DNA of 64,000 nt from Leguminivora glycinivorella (lineage: Eukaryota > Arthropoda > Insecta > Lepidoptera > Tortricidae), in NCBI RefSeq assembly GCF_023078275.1, contig NC_062982.1, forward strand, positions 6,398,501 to 6,462,500, read 5' to 3'. This document shows positions 52,423 to 62,735 of the stretch, one piece after another (position 1 is the stretch's first letter; every line of letters starts with the position of its first letter). The notes under the pieces are model-generated. The model was not told the DNA's origin. It was given only the letters and a program-made list of their open reading frames with translations, and did not search any database. A program made the position numbers and the translations under genes.

Positions 52423-55275
52423 TTATAGTTTTATGTTATTTTCTTTGATATGTTTTATAAGTATATTAGTGAAGGGAGGGTCCATAAAAGATAGAAGAGA
52501 TTGGAAATTGATAGGTCGTGGAATACTGTCTGGTAGGACGTCGTATAATGAGTGATTGAGCCTGACGCAGTTAAAAAATATGTGGTCCGTGGTACCTTCA
52601 TCGAGCCCGCACTCACACAGCGAGTTATCCCGTACCCTAATTTTGCAAAGAAACACCGGGGTGCATACGTGTCCCAAACGTAGGCGGCAAATAGTAGACG
52701 TGATCCATTTGTGGGTAGACTTAAAGCGAGAAAACCACGGCTTATAGGGAATGATTGGTTGGATGTTACCATAATGTTTGCCCTTTTGTAATCTAGAAGA
52801 GTTCCATAATTCCTGCCAGTCATTCCTCGCATCACTGCGGGCTTTCATCATTAAGTCAGCAGATTGTACTGTATTATGCATTTCCAACCCGTTAACAGTG
52901 GCCTGTTTAGCCCACATATCAGCCTCCTCATTGCCAGCAATGCCACAGTGTCCCGGGATCCAGGCAAGGACAATCTGTAAACCTATTTCGTGACATTTAT
53001 AGAGCAATTGTTTTATTTTTAGGATATAAGGGGAGACTAACTTCATTTTCAGGTGGTTGCCTACTACTGCCTGCAGACAGCTTTTAGCATCTGAGAAGAT
53101 TATGGCCTTGGGGATTTTGTGCGATTCAGCATATGCCAAGGCTTCCATAAGAGCAATGGATTCGCCAGTGAAGACAGAAGCCTGAGGTGGACATTTATAT
53201 GGTAGGAGGATACGATACCTAGGGATCCATACCGCGGCTCCCACATAGCTTCCAGGTCCCAATTTTGAGGCGTCAGTAAAAATGGGTAAGAAGTCTTGCC
53301 ATTTATTTAATTCTTTATTAAAAGTGATATCTGCAGCAGGGTCATTTTTGTCAATATTGAAGTGTAGAATTATGTTAGGGGAATGTATTAAGCTATTAAA
53401 ATCAGTTTCAAATAGGGGGTTGATATTTGTTTTGTTTGGTGGGAAGGGAAGGTTCAAAAGTTTTCTGTAACTAATAATAATTCTGGGTGGTATTTTATGT
53501 GTCCAATATGCATTTACAGATGCCTCATCAGACAGGGCCTGTAATCTCGAAGTGAGCGGGTGATCCGATAAGGAACAGGCCTTAAATACGTATCGGTCTG
53601 ACAAAAGTTGCCTTCGAATGAAGAGGGGAGGATCCACACACTCAACCTGTAAAGCATTCTTGGGTGAGGAACGCATGGCTCCAATAATGATTCGCAGACA
53701 TTTGGCTTGGATACTGTCCAATTTACTGAGTGCCTGTTTGTTGCAGGGTTCGAGAATAAATGAGGCATAATCAATTTGGCTACGAATCAGTGCATTGTAT
53801 AGCAACTTTTGGCAGTAGGGGTGTGCACCCCACCAGACTCCAGAAAGGGCGCGGAGAACATTGATACCTCTCTCGCATTTACCAACTACATAGTTAAGGT
53901 GATGAATACCAGACATTTTGGAGTCCAAAAATACACCAAGAAACTTCACAAAGTTGCAGCTAGGAATAATTTGGTCCTCATATTGAAGGTTGACAGCAGG
54001 AATAGTTTGCCGACGTGTGAAGGTCACTGTACAGCTTTTAGAAGGGGAAAGAGATAGACCATGATCATCTAACCAGTCATTCAGATATGCTAGAGCCTCA
54101 TTGAGTCTGTCAGCTGCTTCGTCGGTATGATGAGCTGTGGAGTAAATGACCAAGTCATCTGCATACTGGAGGATGCTGCAGAAAGGGGAGACAGATTGCT
54201 CTATATCATAGGTATATAGGTTATAAAGAATGGGACTAAGGACAGAGCCTTGAGGAAGGCCTCGCCATACAGTAAGCGGAGAGTACATAGTATTCCCAAA
54301 CCGAATTTTAATCGTTCTGCCCATGAATAGCTTAAAAATAATGTCGACTATTCTCGATGGAATGCTCAGCTGACGCAGTTTTGCTCTGAGCAGAGGTAGT
54401 TGGACATTATCGTATGCAGCGGAGATGTCAAGAAAGCATCCAACTAGTTGCTGTTTTTTAGAGAGTGCCAATCTGATATCAGAGGTTAGTATACTTAAGC
54501 TATCCATAGTACTCTTTCCTTTTCGAAAACCGAATTGGGTGTTTGCTAGTATTTTTTTGTTTTCCACTAACCATTCCAATCTGTTCTTCACCAGGTGTTC
54601 GAAGATTTTACCCATAGTGGCAGATAGAGCTATGGGGCGATAAGAAGTGGATTGCTGCGGGTCCTTGCCTGGCTTCAAGATTGGGATTACAATCTGTGAC
54701 TTCCAATCCTCTGGGACCTCCCCCGACATGAAGAACGAGTTGTATATTTGCAGGAGGAATTCAGTGCAAGGGGGACTTAGTTTTTGGATAAAGCAGTATG
54801 GGATGCCGTCCTCCCCGGGTGAGCTGTTACGTAGTCCTCTTAAAGCAATATCCAGTTCTGAGGTTGTAAAAGGGCTGTCAAAGTGATGATATGTTGGGTG
54901 AGTGTCTTGATGTGTATAACATTCCTCAGGCACAAACGGAGGAGCTAGTTTGTTGGCAAATTCTCCTAGCCAGGTTGAAGGGTCACATGATGCTGTAGGG
55001 TCTGATTTGAAGGAGCCTCTGAATTTCTTAATGTTTCTCCATACCAATGATGGAGGGGTTTTAGGGTTTAGACTTTCGCAGAAGCCCTTCCATCCTGCTT
55101 TTTTTGATTTGTTAAGGCAGCGTTTAGTTTGAGCAGATATTTTTTTGAAAAGGGTGAAATCTGAAGTTAGGCCTGATCTATTGTATTTACGTTCTGCCAT
55201 GTCTCGCTCCTTGACAGCTTTTGTGCAGTCTGCGTTCCACCAGGGGGAGATGGGATTTTCGAATTAAGTGTTTTT
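52423..55275 (-). CDS. I-clade LINE ORF2, reverse transcriptase and RNase H part
   Basis: This is the second part of ORF2 and is uninterrupted for 925 codons from 55200. Reverse transcriptase blocks in order are LRNSSPGEDGIPYCFIQKL, VIPILKPGKDPQQSTSYRPI, NTQFGFRKGKSTMDSLSIL, GCFLDISAAYDNV, WRGLPQGSVLSPILYNLYTY and the catalytic LQYADDLVIYS. A thumb region contains SQIDYASFILEP. RNase H follows, with all four acidic residues visible (IFTDASKL, FTGESIALMEA, IFSDAKSCL, NEEADMWAK). A zinc-binding CECG...H....C motif closes the protein. Reverse transcriptase plus RNase H places it in the I clade. A frameshift at about 55262-55275 separates it from the upstream linker. Confidence 0.93.
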
Positions 55276-56130
55276 TTCCTTGGGATGAACTTATCGGCTG
55301 CTTCAAGAATGAAAGATTTAAAGAGATTATATTTGTCACAAGGGTTTAATAAGTTTTTGTTGATTTCTTTTAGTTTTTCCTCGACGTGTGAAGAATAGTT
55401 GGGCCAGTCGGCTCCATCGATTCTGTGCTTAAGGAGAGGCTCATGAGTAGATAGATACAGGGGACACTGACGATGGTTTTGTCATAACAATAGGAAAGTG
55501 ATCGCTTCCGTAAGATTGGCTCAGAACATGGTATGATAGAAGACAAGAAAGGCCAGGAGAGCATGCAGTTAGGTCTAAAACAGAGTTGGGGTTCTGGCCA
55601 GGGTACACCCGGTGAGTGGGTGTGCCATCATTGATTACTGAGACATTAATATCATCAAATAAATCAATGAGGAAAGAGGAGAAAGTATCATTGTGCGATG
55701 AGCCCCAGGCCGTGTTATGGCAGTTGAAATCACCCATTATTAAAAGGGGGTGTGGAACAGAGAATAAAATAGTGGAAAGATCTGGAATTAAATTTAAATT
55801 AGGGTGGGGAATATATATTGAAATGATATTTATTCCTATGACATTAGCTGCAACTGCGTTAATTTCATGGGTGTGAGGAGGAAGTTGAATTTGGGAAAAA
55901 GGGAAATTTCTATTTATTAATAAAGCACTACCTGCACGTCCATCACCACGGTCATCCCGGAGGCATGAGAACCCCGAGACCCGGAACCGGGAACCCGGTC
56001 GTAACCATGTCTCCGAGATGGCCGCAACAGTTACGGAGTGCGAGTTTATTAGATTAATTAGATCTGGCTTTCTTAAATTAATGCTACGGCTATTCCACTG
56101 AAGGAATGAGGCCATAGTAGCCATTATCAA
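55262..56130 (-). CDS. I-clade LINE ORF2, endonuclease part, frameshifted
   Basis: From the ATG at about 56124, SFLQWNSRSINLRKPDLI, AISETWLRP, LIMGDFNCHNTAWGSS, SVLDLTACSPGL and YGSDHFPIV are the successive motifs of an apurinic-type endonuclease that nicks target DNA. The frame hits a TGA at about 55441. Two shifts, at about 55441-55455 and 55262-55275, are needed to pass through the linker (HEPLLKHRIDGADW, LKEINKNLLNPCDKYNLF) into the reverse transcriptase. ORF2 begins within the last codons of ORF1, an overlap usual for this group. Confidence 0.88.
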
Positions 56131-57555
56131 AGGTTAAACTTGACAGAGATTGTTTTAGAGAGTTCATGTCTTGGGCAACGTTGGGCGGTACTAAGTCTCT
56201 TAACCTGGTGATCATGCCCTCAAGGAAGGCAACACCGGACTGTATAAAGTTGTCAGTAGGGGGAACGTCATCATTGTAGGGATGTTGGTTAAGAGCATGT
56301 CCGTTTGGCATCTGAGATTGGGGAGTAGAAGTAATGTTCTGGAGAGCTCGACGGTCGTATCCGGGAGAAAGGGGGGTCCTTGGTCTAACTGGACGGTATA
56401 TTGTCTTGCGGTATGACGTTGATGTACAGGAGGCTCAGTAGTGGAAGGTCTGCGTGGGGACGCTGGTGGTGGGGTACTGAACATTGTGTTAGCAATTTCG
56501 GCAAAAGTCTTACGCACAGCAGGAGTACGAGCTGCAGCCTCCTGGTAGGAGATGTTGTGTTCTGACATAAGTAGTTTAATTGACTTTTGTCTACCAAATT
56601 CTGGGCAATTTTTGTCAGTAGCCAAGTGGCGGCCTGTACAGAACAGGCAGCAAATATGTTCCGGTGCCACGTTGCAGGTTTCTCCAGGGTGTTTTTGGGC
56701 ACATTTATAGCATCGAGCATCAGATCTGCATTGTGTCTGAATATGGCCAAAACGCAGGCATTTTCTGCACTGGATAGTAGGGAGAACATACACTTCTACA
56801 TTTAGTGACGTGTAGCAGGCGTATAGTTTTGATGGAAGGGTTTGACCTTCAAATGTAACGACTACGGACTGAGTAGGGATCCAAGATGGGGAGCCGTCGT
56901 CCTTGGTAACTTTACGTTGCAGGCGGCGGGCTTTCAGGATTTTTCCTGTGCCCTCTTTCAATTCGGTAGCGGATACAAATTCGTCCATCGACCAATCCAC
57001 AGGTACACCGCGGACCAGACCCATGCGAGAGACATGATAGGATGGGATTACTCCTATTAGTTTGTTGCGAGTCAAACATTGGTTTGAGAGGAGGTTATTG
57101 GCGTCGGCTGGTGATTTACATTCGACGGCAACGCGATTACGTCCTAGGGCTTTAATACCGTCCCTTTTGATACCAGGGACACTGTCTCTAGCAAACAATT
57201 GGCCTACTCTGATAGGTTGTAAAGAGGTTCCTGCATTGGGTGCTGCTTCTCGAGATATGTGTACCACAAACGGACCACTGTCAGTGACGTCGTATTTCCG
57301 GGATGTATTGTTGTCGAGGTCTGGGTGTTTATACACGGTTGAAACAGAGGCGTTGTTGACTTCACCTTGCATCTGACGCTTCTCGCTGGGTTCGAGAATT
57401 TGTCGTGACTTTTCCAAAGCCTTGGCGGCGTCTCTTTTCCGGGACTGAATGTCTATATCCATCATTTCTGTAACGTTCGCCAAGGCTGTGGAATTGCCAC
57501 CAGTGCCAGTGCCACCACCCGGGTCGGGCGGCTTATCCGCCTCGTCCCCCATCAC
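56090..57555 (-). CDS. I-clade LINE ORF1, gag-like RNA-binding protein, one frameshift
   Basis: Starting at the ATG of 57555, the first 400 codons contain a central domain (VAVECKSPADANNLLSNQ, GVIPSYHVSRMGLVRGVPVD). Three zinc knuckles follow (CRKCLRFGHIQTQC, CYKCAQKHPGETC, CLFCTGRHLATDKNC), as in ORF1 proteins of I, Jockey and R1 LINEs, which package element RNA. A shift at about 56400-56440 moves the natural C-terminus (SQMPNGHALNQ, GVAFLEGMITRLRDLVP) into another frame, ending at 56090. In the uncorrected frame the protein stops at 56212. The N-terminus is acidic and glycine-rich. Confidence 0.88.
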
Positions 57556-57719
57556 GAATACCCTACCGCCTATCAGTCGGTGTAATTATTTATGTACTCT
57601 GTGTTAAAATTGTTAAATAAACCAGTACCAAACACTTACAAACGGGAAGTTTTATTTATTGGGATAACCTAGAAAAAATCCGAACAGACTCACTCAATGC
57701 GCTTCTGTCAAAAAAAAAC
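57556..57719 (-). other. 5' UTR and 5' junction of the I-clade LINE
   Basis: About 160 nt precede the ORF1 ATG. At the extreme 5' end the plus-strand word GCTTCTGTCAA (57702-57712) repeats the host gag sequence 32 bp further on (57734-57744), separated by an A-run and the target duplication. This suggests extra nucleotides were added at the 5' junction during insertion. Confidence 0.65.
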
Positions 57720-57733
57720 AATCGGTGTCTTTT
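57720..57733 (+). repeat. Target-site duplication, right copy
   Basis: AATCGGTGTCTTTT, identical to 51961-51974. It continues without a break into gag coding sequence on the minus strand. Confidence 0.88.
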
Positions 57734-57780
57734 GCTTCTGTCAATTTATTTTCTTTAGTACCCGCAGTGACATCTGTCAT
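57720..57780 (-). pseudogene. First codons of the split LTR-retrotransposon gag
   Basis: On the minus strand an ATG at 57780 opens a frame of about 20 codons (MTDVTAGTKENKLTEAKD) that ends at the insertion point. Across the 5.75-kb LINE this is in phase with the gag frame resuming at 51970, because the duplicated target encodes the same residues at both sides. Confidence 0.82.
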
Positions 57781-58300
57781 AATAACGTTTCATTTCACGT
57801 TCGATCCGTGAATGTAAATTCAAGTTACCTTTTAATTTGTAGGTAGCTTTAAAATTTGTTTGCGACCGTCATTTAATATCACAAACACATATATTTTATT
57901 CTTTTAAGTAATTAATTTCTTACTTCTGACCTGTTTTATGCTCTTCTGATTTATTTGTTTGTTGCCTCGCGCTGTTCGAAAGTCCTCGTCGCCAATGTGG
58001 TATCCGGAATTAAAACTATTTAATTTTATAGAAATAATATATTGGATCTACACAAAATGCAAGGGCTGACAAAGCAGAAGAGAGCGTTCCGATTCACACA
58101 TACTACAGCCAACTTTCTGAATAGTAGAATTTAAACTTAAAAGAAAGATGCTAGTAATTTTTCCATATTTCAAAAAAGTCAGCTGATCGGTTAAATTGTG
58201 ACAGGTATTCTTGAACGCGAAGTTTAATGAATGATAAGATAATAGTTTAATTACGAAATTCTAATGCTATATGCTATTTGCTGACTGTACCTATAAGTCT
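57781..58300 (-). mobile_element. Gag leader and possible inner end of a 5' LTR
   Basis: At 57982-57996 the minus strand reads ACATTGGCGACGAGGAC. A terminal CA followed by TTGGCGACGAGG is the kind of LTR end and primer-binding site seen in Ty3-type insect elements. About 200 bp of leader would then separate it from the gag ATG at 57780, and LTR sequence would lie to the right of 57996. No second LTR exists in the window to confirm it. Confidence 0.45.
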
Positions 58301-58934
58301 GTGCGCAAGATATGATTTTTTATAACTGACTGAAACCTATGAGCATATAATAGTTTATAATTATTGTAAGAATTCTTGCGCTTTAATTAATAAATTTCAA
58401 TGTACGCAAATTGGTTTCAATGTAACAAATATTTGATCAAACACATTTTACTGTTTCTAATCATTGAGTGAAGCGACATCTACCTAACCATAAGTATAAT
58501 GGACAAGTTCGCGTTATCTCAATCATTTCCACTTGTGTTCGCCGACTAGACAATAAATGGAAAATGTTCAGATCGTAATAGGATATAGATTGGATTCCCC
58601 AACGTACCCACACAGACGTACACACAACGGTATCCAAGATTACTAAACCCGTAAAGATACCTAGTTAGAGATAAAAGCAGTGTCGACGACACTAAATCGT
58701 TTCCTTACAGAGTTTTAGGCTCTAAAGATGTGCATGTGACAGTCAAGCAGCTGTAGATGGTGTCTTTACGACTCAAGTTGTATGTCACCGAGGCGACCAT
58801 AGGCACTGGTCCCATCAAAAGCGTGTAAGCGATGAGCTATCGGCCATAGAAACGAACAAAAGATCTGCTCCCGTGTAAAAAAAAGAGAGAGGGAGCGAAT
58901 AGTTACGAGTAATCGCTTGGCGACGATCTATAAT
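58301..58934. other. Unassigned spacer
   Basis: No repeat partner or coding signal recognised. Confidence 0.35.
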
Positions 58935-59252
58935 GGGCCATTTTTTTCAAAGTTTTCCACCCCTACTTTTTTGGATTTGGAATTTTTAATGTGGTTTCCA
59001 CTCAGAATCGCGAGCGCTTTCAATTCTAATAGTGTCCCAAGGTTTTTTCCCATTCCGTTACCATTGTTTCATACATTTTGTATGGCGGTAACGGAATGGA
59101 AGGTTCGAAAAAATGTATGGAATTCTTGGGACTTTTTTTCTCCTGTCAGGATCGAAAGACCTCGCGATTCTGAGTATGAATCGCGTAAAAAATACCCATG
59201 TTACAAAAAAAGTGTGGTGGATAACTTTGAAAAAAATGGCCCCTATAAGTTG
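58935..59252. mobile_element. Fold-back element family E, best copy
   Basis: Two arms of about 150 bp face each other: TTTTTTTCAAAGTTTTCCAC, CAGAATCGCGAGCGCTTTCA and CCCATTCCGTTACCATT on the left, and their complements to GATAACTTTGAAAAAAATGG on the right. The hinge is at CATACATTTTGTATG (about 59070-59085). The left arm lacks a short GTAACAGGAG-like block that the 61-kb copy keeps. Confidence 0.8.
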
Positions 59253-59313
59253 TTCGGCTCATCGTGCCTCTTTTATTTACTTACACGGGAGTGACTATCT
59301 TTTGGTCATTTCT

Positions 59314-59446
59314 GGGGGGTTACCATGACGTGCTAAAGCCGTTCAGTTTAGGTTGAGAGAGAGGGACGGAGCTATGTAACTGCTATAGCTGTGTCCCTTT
59401 CTCTCAACCTAAACTGAACGTCTTTAGTACGTCATGGTAACCCCCC
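59314..59446. mobile_element. Near-perfect palindromic MITE
   Basis: GGGGGGTTACCATGACGTGC and TTCAGTTTAGGTTGAGAGAG on the left are complemented by CTCTCAACCTAAACTGAACG and GTACGTCATGGTAACCCCCC on the right. The arms are about 55 bp with a centre of about 20 bp. Such a symmetrical hairpin suggests recent activity. Confidence 0.82.
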
Positions 59447-59990
59447 TGTTGTCGATAGCTCATCGTTTACTCGCTAGCTTTTGCTGGGACCAGTGTGCAG
59501 TGCCATATCGTGTGACATTTCTAGACACCGCCAATCATTACTTCACTGAAACCAACTTAACTTATACACAAGTCTTCTCCCTCAACTACATAACTTTAGG
59601 CTTACAATCCCTTGAATTTCGAAGGTAAAAGTTGAGCATCGCACAAGGGTACGCCACACGAAACTTCGTGTTGTAAAATAGCAATTTGCTTTAACAATAT
59701 GGCGATTTACTTGAATTTCATAGCCTTTTAAGGGCTGAACATTTAGGCCAGTGATCCGGTAATGCTTGGAGCTAGTTATAAATAAGCTGTTGTGTTGTTC
59801 TGATCACAGAGAGCAGATGAATCGAACACTTAGGGAAACTGGTCTTATATTTCTGTCCAGGTTTCCTGCGTGTTTTACTGAGCTTGGCAACTTAGTCTAA
59901 AGAAGATTCGTATGCCACTAATAAATTATAAAGGTCGAATGTGTTGGATCAAATAGGAATTCCTATATAGTTAAGTTTAGGTTTACGAGT
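59447..59990. other. Unassigned spacer
   Basis: Nothing recognised. Confidence 0.35.
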
Positions 59991-60336
59991 GAACGGTCCA
60001 AATACCATAATCATCCTCCTTGCTTTATCCCGGAATTTGCCACGGCTCATGGGAGCCTAGGGTCCGCTTTGACAAGTAATCCCAAGATTAGGCATATTAG
60101 GCACTAGTTTTTACGAAAGCGACTGCCATCTGACCTTCCAACTGAAGGGTAACTTTGCCTCTGGAATTAGTCCGGTTTCCTCACGATGTTTTCCTTCACC
60201 AAAAAGCGTCTGGCAAATATCAAATGACATTTCGCACATAAGTTCAGAAACCGAGCCGGGTTCGAACCCGCGACCTCCGGATCGAAAGTCGCACGGAACC
60301 GCTAGGCCACCAGCGCTTGGAACGGTCCAAATACCA
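59991..60336 (-). mobile_element. tRNA-headed SINE, copy 3, with 17-bp target-site duplication
   Basis: Reverse orientation of the 995 and 34600 copies. It reads from the reversed tail (ATCATCCTCCTTGCTTTATC) through CATGGGAGCCTAGGGTCCGC to the B box (GGGTTCGAACCCGCGACC) and A box region (GCTAGGCCACCAGCGCTT). GAACGGTCCAAATACCA stands at both 59991-60007 and 60320-60336. Confidence 0.92.
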
Positions 60337-60898
60337 CTAGACCAAAATAACAATTGTTGAAGCTCCGTAAAGTATCGTAGTTATGGTTCTCCATAGTTCT
60401 TCAATGTTATTGAGATAGAGCGAGCTGCTGATTTCAGCTACCACGGAGCGTTAACACTTTTGCACTCATGGCTTCAGGATCTGATAGTATTTGGTAGAAT
60501 TTTCATTTTTGTACTTACTTATAGGATTTAGATTTGTCTTAGATTTCGGAATTCCTAGAATTTTTGCGGAGTAATAATTATTGTTCTATATGAAATAATC
60601 CACTGTTTTCTATAGTTTAAAATCCACTATTTTCCTATGCTGTTGGACTCAATTGGACTCGGTGTTCAATAATAACAGCGCCCTCTCGTGAGGAGGGTGC
60701 TAGAACATTTGTCCTCTAGTCATTTTAGGTCGTGCCATCGCAACTATCGATTACAGCATTTTACTATGAGCACATTTAAGGAAATATTCTGTATAGTTGA
60801 GCACACATCTGCGTATATAGGGGTCAGAAATAGTTTAAAATTGACGTTTCCTCAAATAAAAACAGACATCCTATCCATATCGTATCTGGGCCATTTTT
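60337..60898. other. Unassigned spacer
   Basis: Two short similar phrases, TCCACTGTTTTCTATAG and TCCACTATTTTCCTATG, lie at 60599-60637. Nothing else was seen. Confidence 0.35.
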
Positions 60899-61437
60899 TA
60901 GGGTTCCGTAGTCAACTAGGAACCCTTATAGTTTCGCCATGTCTGTCTGTCCGTCCGTCCGTCCGTCCGTCCGTCCGCGGATAATCTCAGTAACCGTTAG
61001 CACTAGAAAGCTGAAATTTGGTACCAATATGTACATCAATCACGCCAACAAAGTGCAAAAATAAAAAATGGAAAAAAATGTTTTATTAGGGTACCCCCCT
61101 ACATGTAAAGTGGGGGCTGATATTTTTTAAATTCCAACCCCAACGTGTGATATATTGTTGGATAGGTATTGAAAAATGAATAAGGGTTTACTAAGATCGT
61201 TTTTTGATGATATTAATATTTTCGGAAATAATCGCTCCTAAAGGAAAAAAAGTGCGTTCCCCCCCCCTCTAACTTTTGAACCATATGTTTAAAAAATATG
61301 AAAAAAATCACAAAAGTAGAACTTTATAAAGACTTTCTAGGAAAATTGTTTTGAACTTGATGGGTTTAGTAGTTTTTGAGAAAAATACGAAAAACTACGG
61401 AACCCTACACTGAGCGTGGCCCGACACGCTCTTGGCC
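60899..61437. mobile_element. Non-autonomous element family F, copy 2 (complete ends)
   Basis: It starts TAGGGTTCCGTAGTCAACTA, passes a (CCGT)n tract (60950-60976), matches 10330-10797 for about 460 bp and ends CTACGGAACCCTACACTGAG then GCCCGACACGCTCTTGGCC. The edges TAGGGTTCCGTAG / CTACGGAACCCTA are exact inverted repeats, with about 35 bp of conserved sequence outside the right one. The differences from copy 1 are mainly small indels in homopolymers. Confidence 0.8.
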
Positions 61438-61439
61438 GA

Positions 61440-61718
61440 TTTTTTTTTTTTAATTGTCCACCCCACTTTTTTGGATTTGGATTTTTTTATGTGGTTTTCA
61501 CCCAGAAACGCGAGCTCTTTCAATCGTAACAGGAGAAAAAAGTGTCCCATGGTTTTATCCCATTCTGTTACCATTTTTTCATACATTTGTATGGCGGTAA
61601 CGGAATGGAAGGTTTAAAAGCGGAAAAGGATCGAAAGACCTCGCGATTCTGAGTATGAATCACGTAAAAAATACCCATATTACAAAAAAGTGGGGTGGAC
61701 AACTTTGAAAAAAAATGG
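61440..61718. mobile_element. Fold-back element family E, copy 3
   Basis: TTGTCCACCCCACTTTTTTG, TGTGGTTTTCACCCAGAAAC and CCCATTCTGTTACCATTTTT face GGATCGAAAGACCTCGCGAT and AAAGTGGGGTGGACAACTTT. It sits directly against the right end of family F copy 2, so one has inserted at the edge of the other. Confidence 0.78.
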
Positions 61719-61818
61719 TCCATCTTGATCTAATATTTGACGAATATTAAAGTTGTACTAACCCCGTTTTTGACAACTTATAAGAATAGCAAAATTCGCT
61801 AGGTCTACAATTCAAAAG

Positions 61819-62060
61819 TTTACTATATATATATATATATACAAATACAAAATACAAATACAAATAATTTATTAATAAAAACATAATTGTACAGTGATTG
61901 TTCTTAAAGGCTAAGAATTGTTATACATATAAGAGATGTTTTATACAAATGCCTGAGCTAGGATAGTTCCTGTGTTTCAGGCAGACTATATATATATAGT
62001 CTGTCAGGGAGGCTATATATATATATTCTTAGTATTCTTATTATCTTCGTGAAACCAAGG
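61819..62060. repeat. AT microsatellites and a LINE-tail-like repeat
   Basis: (TA)n tracts lie at 61822-61842, 61986-62003 and 62011-62028. Between them CAAATACAAAATACAAATAC leads into AATTTATTAATAAAAACATA, resembling the reversed A-rich end of a retroposon. AGACTATATATATATAGTCT (61983-62002) is a perfect palindrome. Confidence 0.55.
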
Positions 62061-62067
62061 ACCATAT

Positions 62068-62610
62068 AATACCGGGACAGACAAAGCCCATACATAAAAA
62101 GCGTACTCCTGAAATGTATGGGGCTTTTAGGCTTAAAAGTAGGTGGCACTGTTTCGCAGCAAGGAAGTGGCCAAAATCATATTTTCCCAAATATTTTTGC
62201 GTGTTTTTATTTTTTATAAGAACAAATTTATTTTAATATCATGATATCACGTCAATACACATTTAAAAAAAAATTGTAGGCCTCATCAGTGTAGTTACGC
62301 TAGTAGATAGTATTGAGGAGAGTTTTTATTGCTTTAAATTTCAAAATGTATTAGTAACAATGCAGTAAAATCTCATTCGGTTATCTTATTTAGGTTATAT
62401 TAAGTATATTAGAAAACTAAATTAAATCTAAAAAACCTAAATAACTTTAAAACAGGGGTAAATAAATGTACTATAAATAACAAACAAAACAAATTAAAAC
62501 TATTCTAAACTAAAAGTTAACAGCTAAACTAAACTAAAACTAAATTAATAATTAAGTTCCGTTCCGGCTATCAATAGTATGTCTTAGATGGCGCTAAAAA
62601 TGGATGTACG
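62068..62610 (+). repeat. Interspersed repeat family R, copy 3, interrupted
   Basis: ACCGGGACAGACAAAGCCCA through AGTGGCCAAAATCATATTTT and TGTAGGCCTCATCAGTGTAG matches the other copies. The conserved end (GATGGCGCTAAAAATGG) resumes only at about 62586. The intervening 260 bp (62314-62573) are flanked by ATAGTAT at 62307-62313 and 62574-62580, so a second element jumped into the repeat. Confidence 0.75.
62314..62573 (-). mobile_element. 260-bp insertion with 7-bp target duplication
   Basis: Its A/T-rich body, with CTAAACTAAACTAAAACTAA and a terminal AAGTTCCGTTCCGG, resembles 28650-28745 (ACTAAATTC... AACTCGTTCCGAGCC). It may therefore be a 5'-truncated 3' UTR of the same LINE-like family on the minus strand. 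The similarity is weak. Confidence 0.45.
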
Positions 62611-62735
62611 ATTCTTAGTTTGTAAATCCTATACATATAAATAATCCTTGGTGAAATTAAATATCTCTGTTAATTTGTTTACCTTTAAAAAAACGGATAA
62701 GGACAAACAAAAGCAAATCATAACTTGTTAGATTA

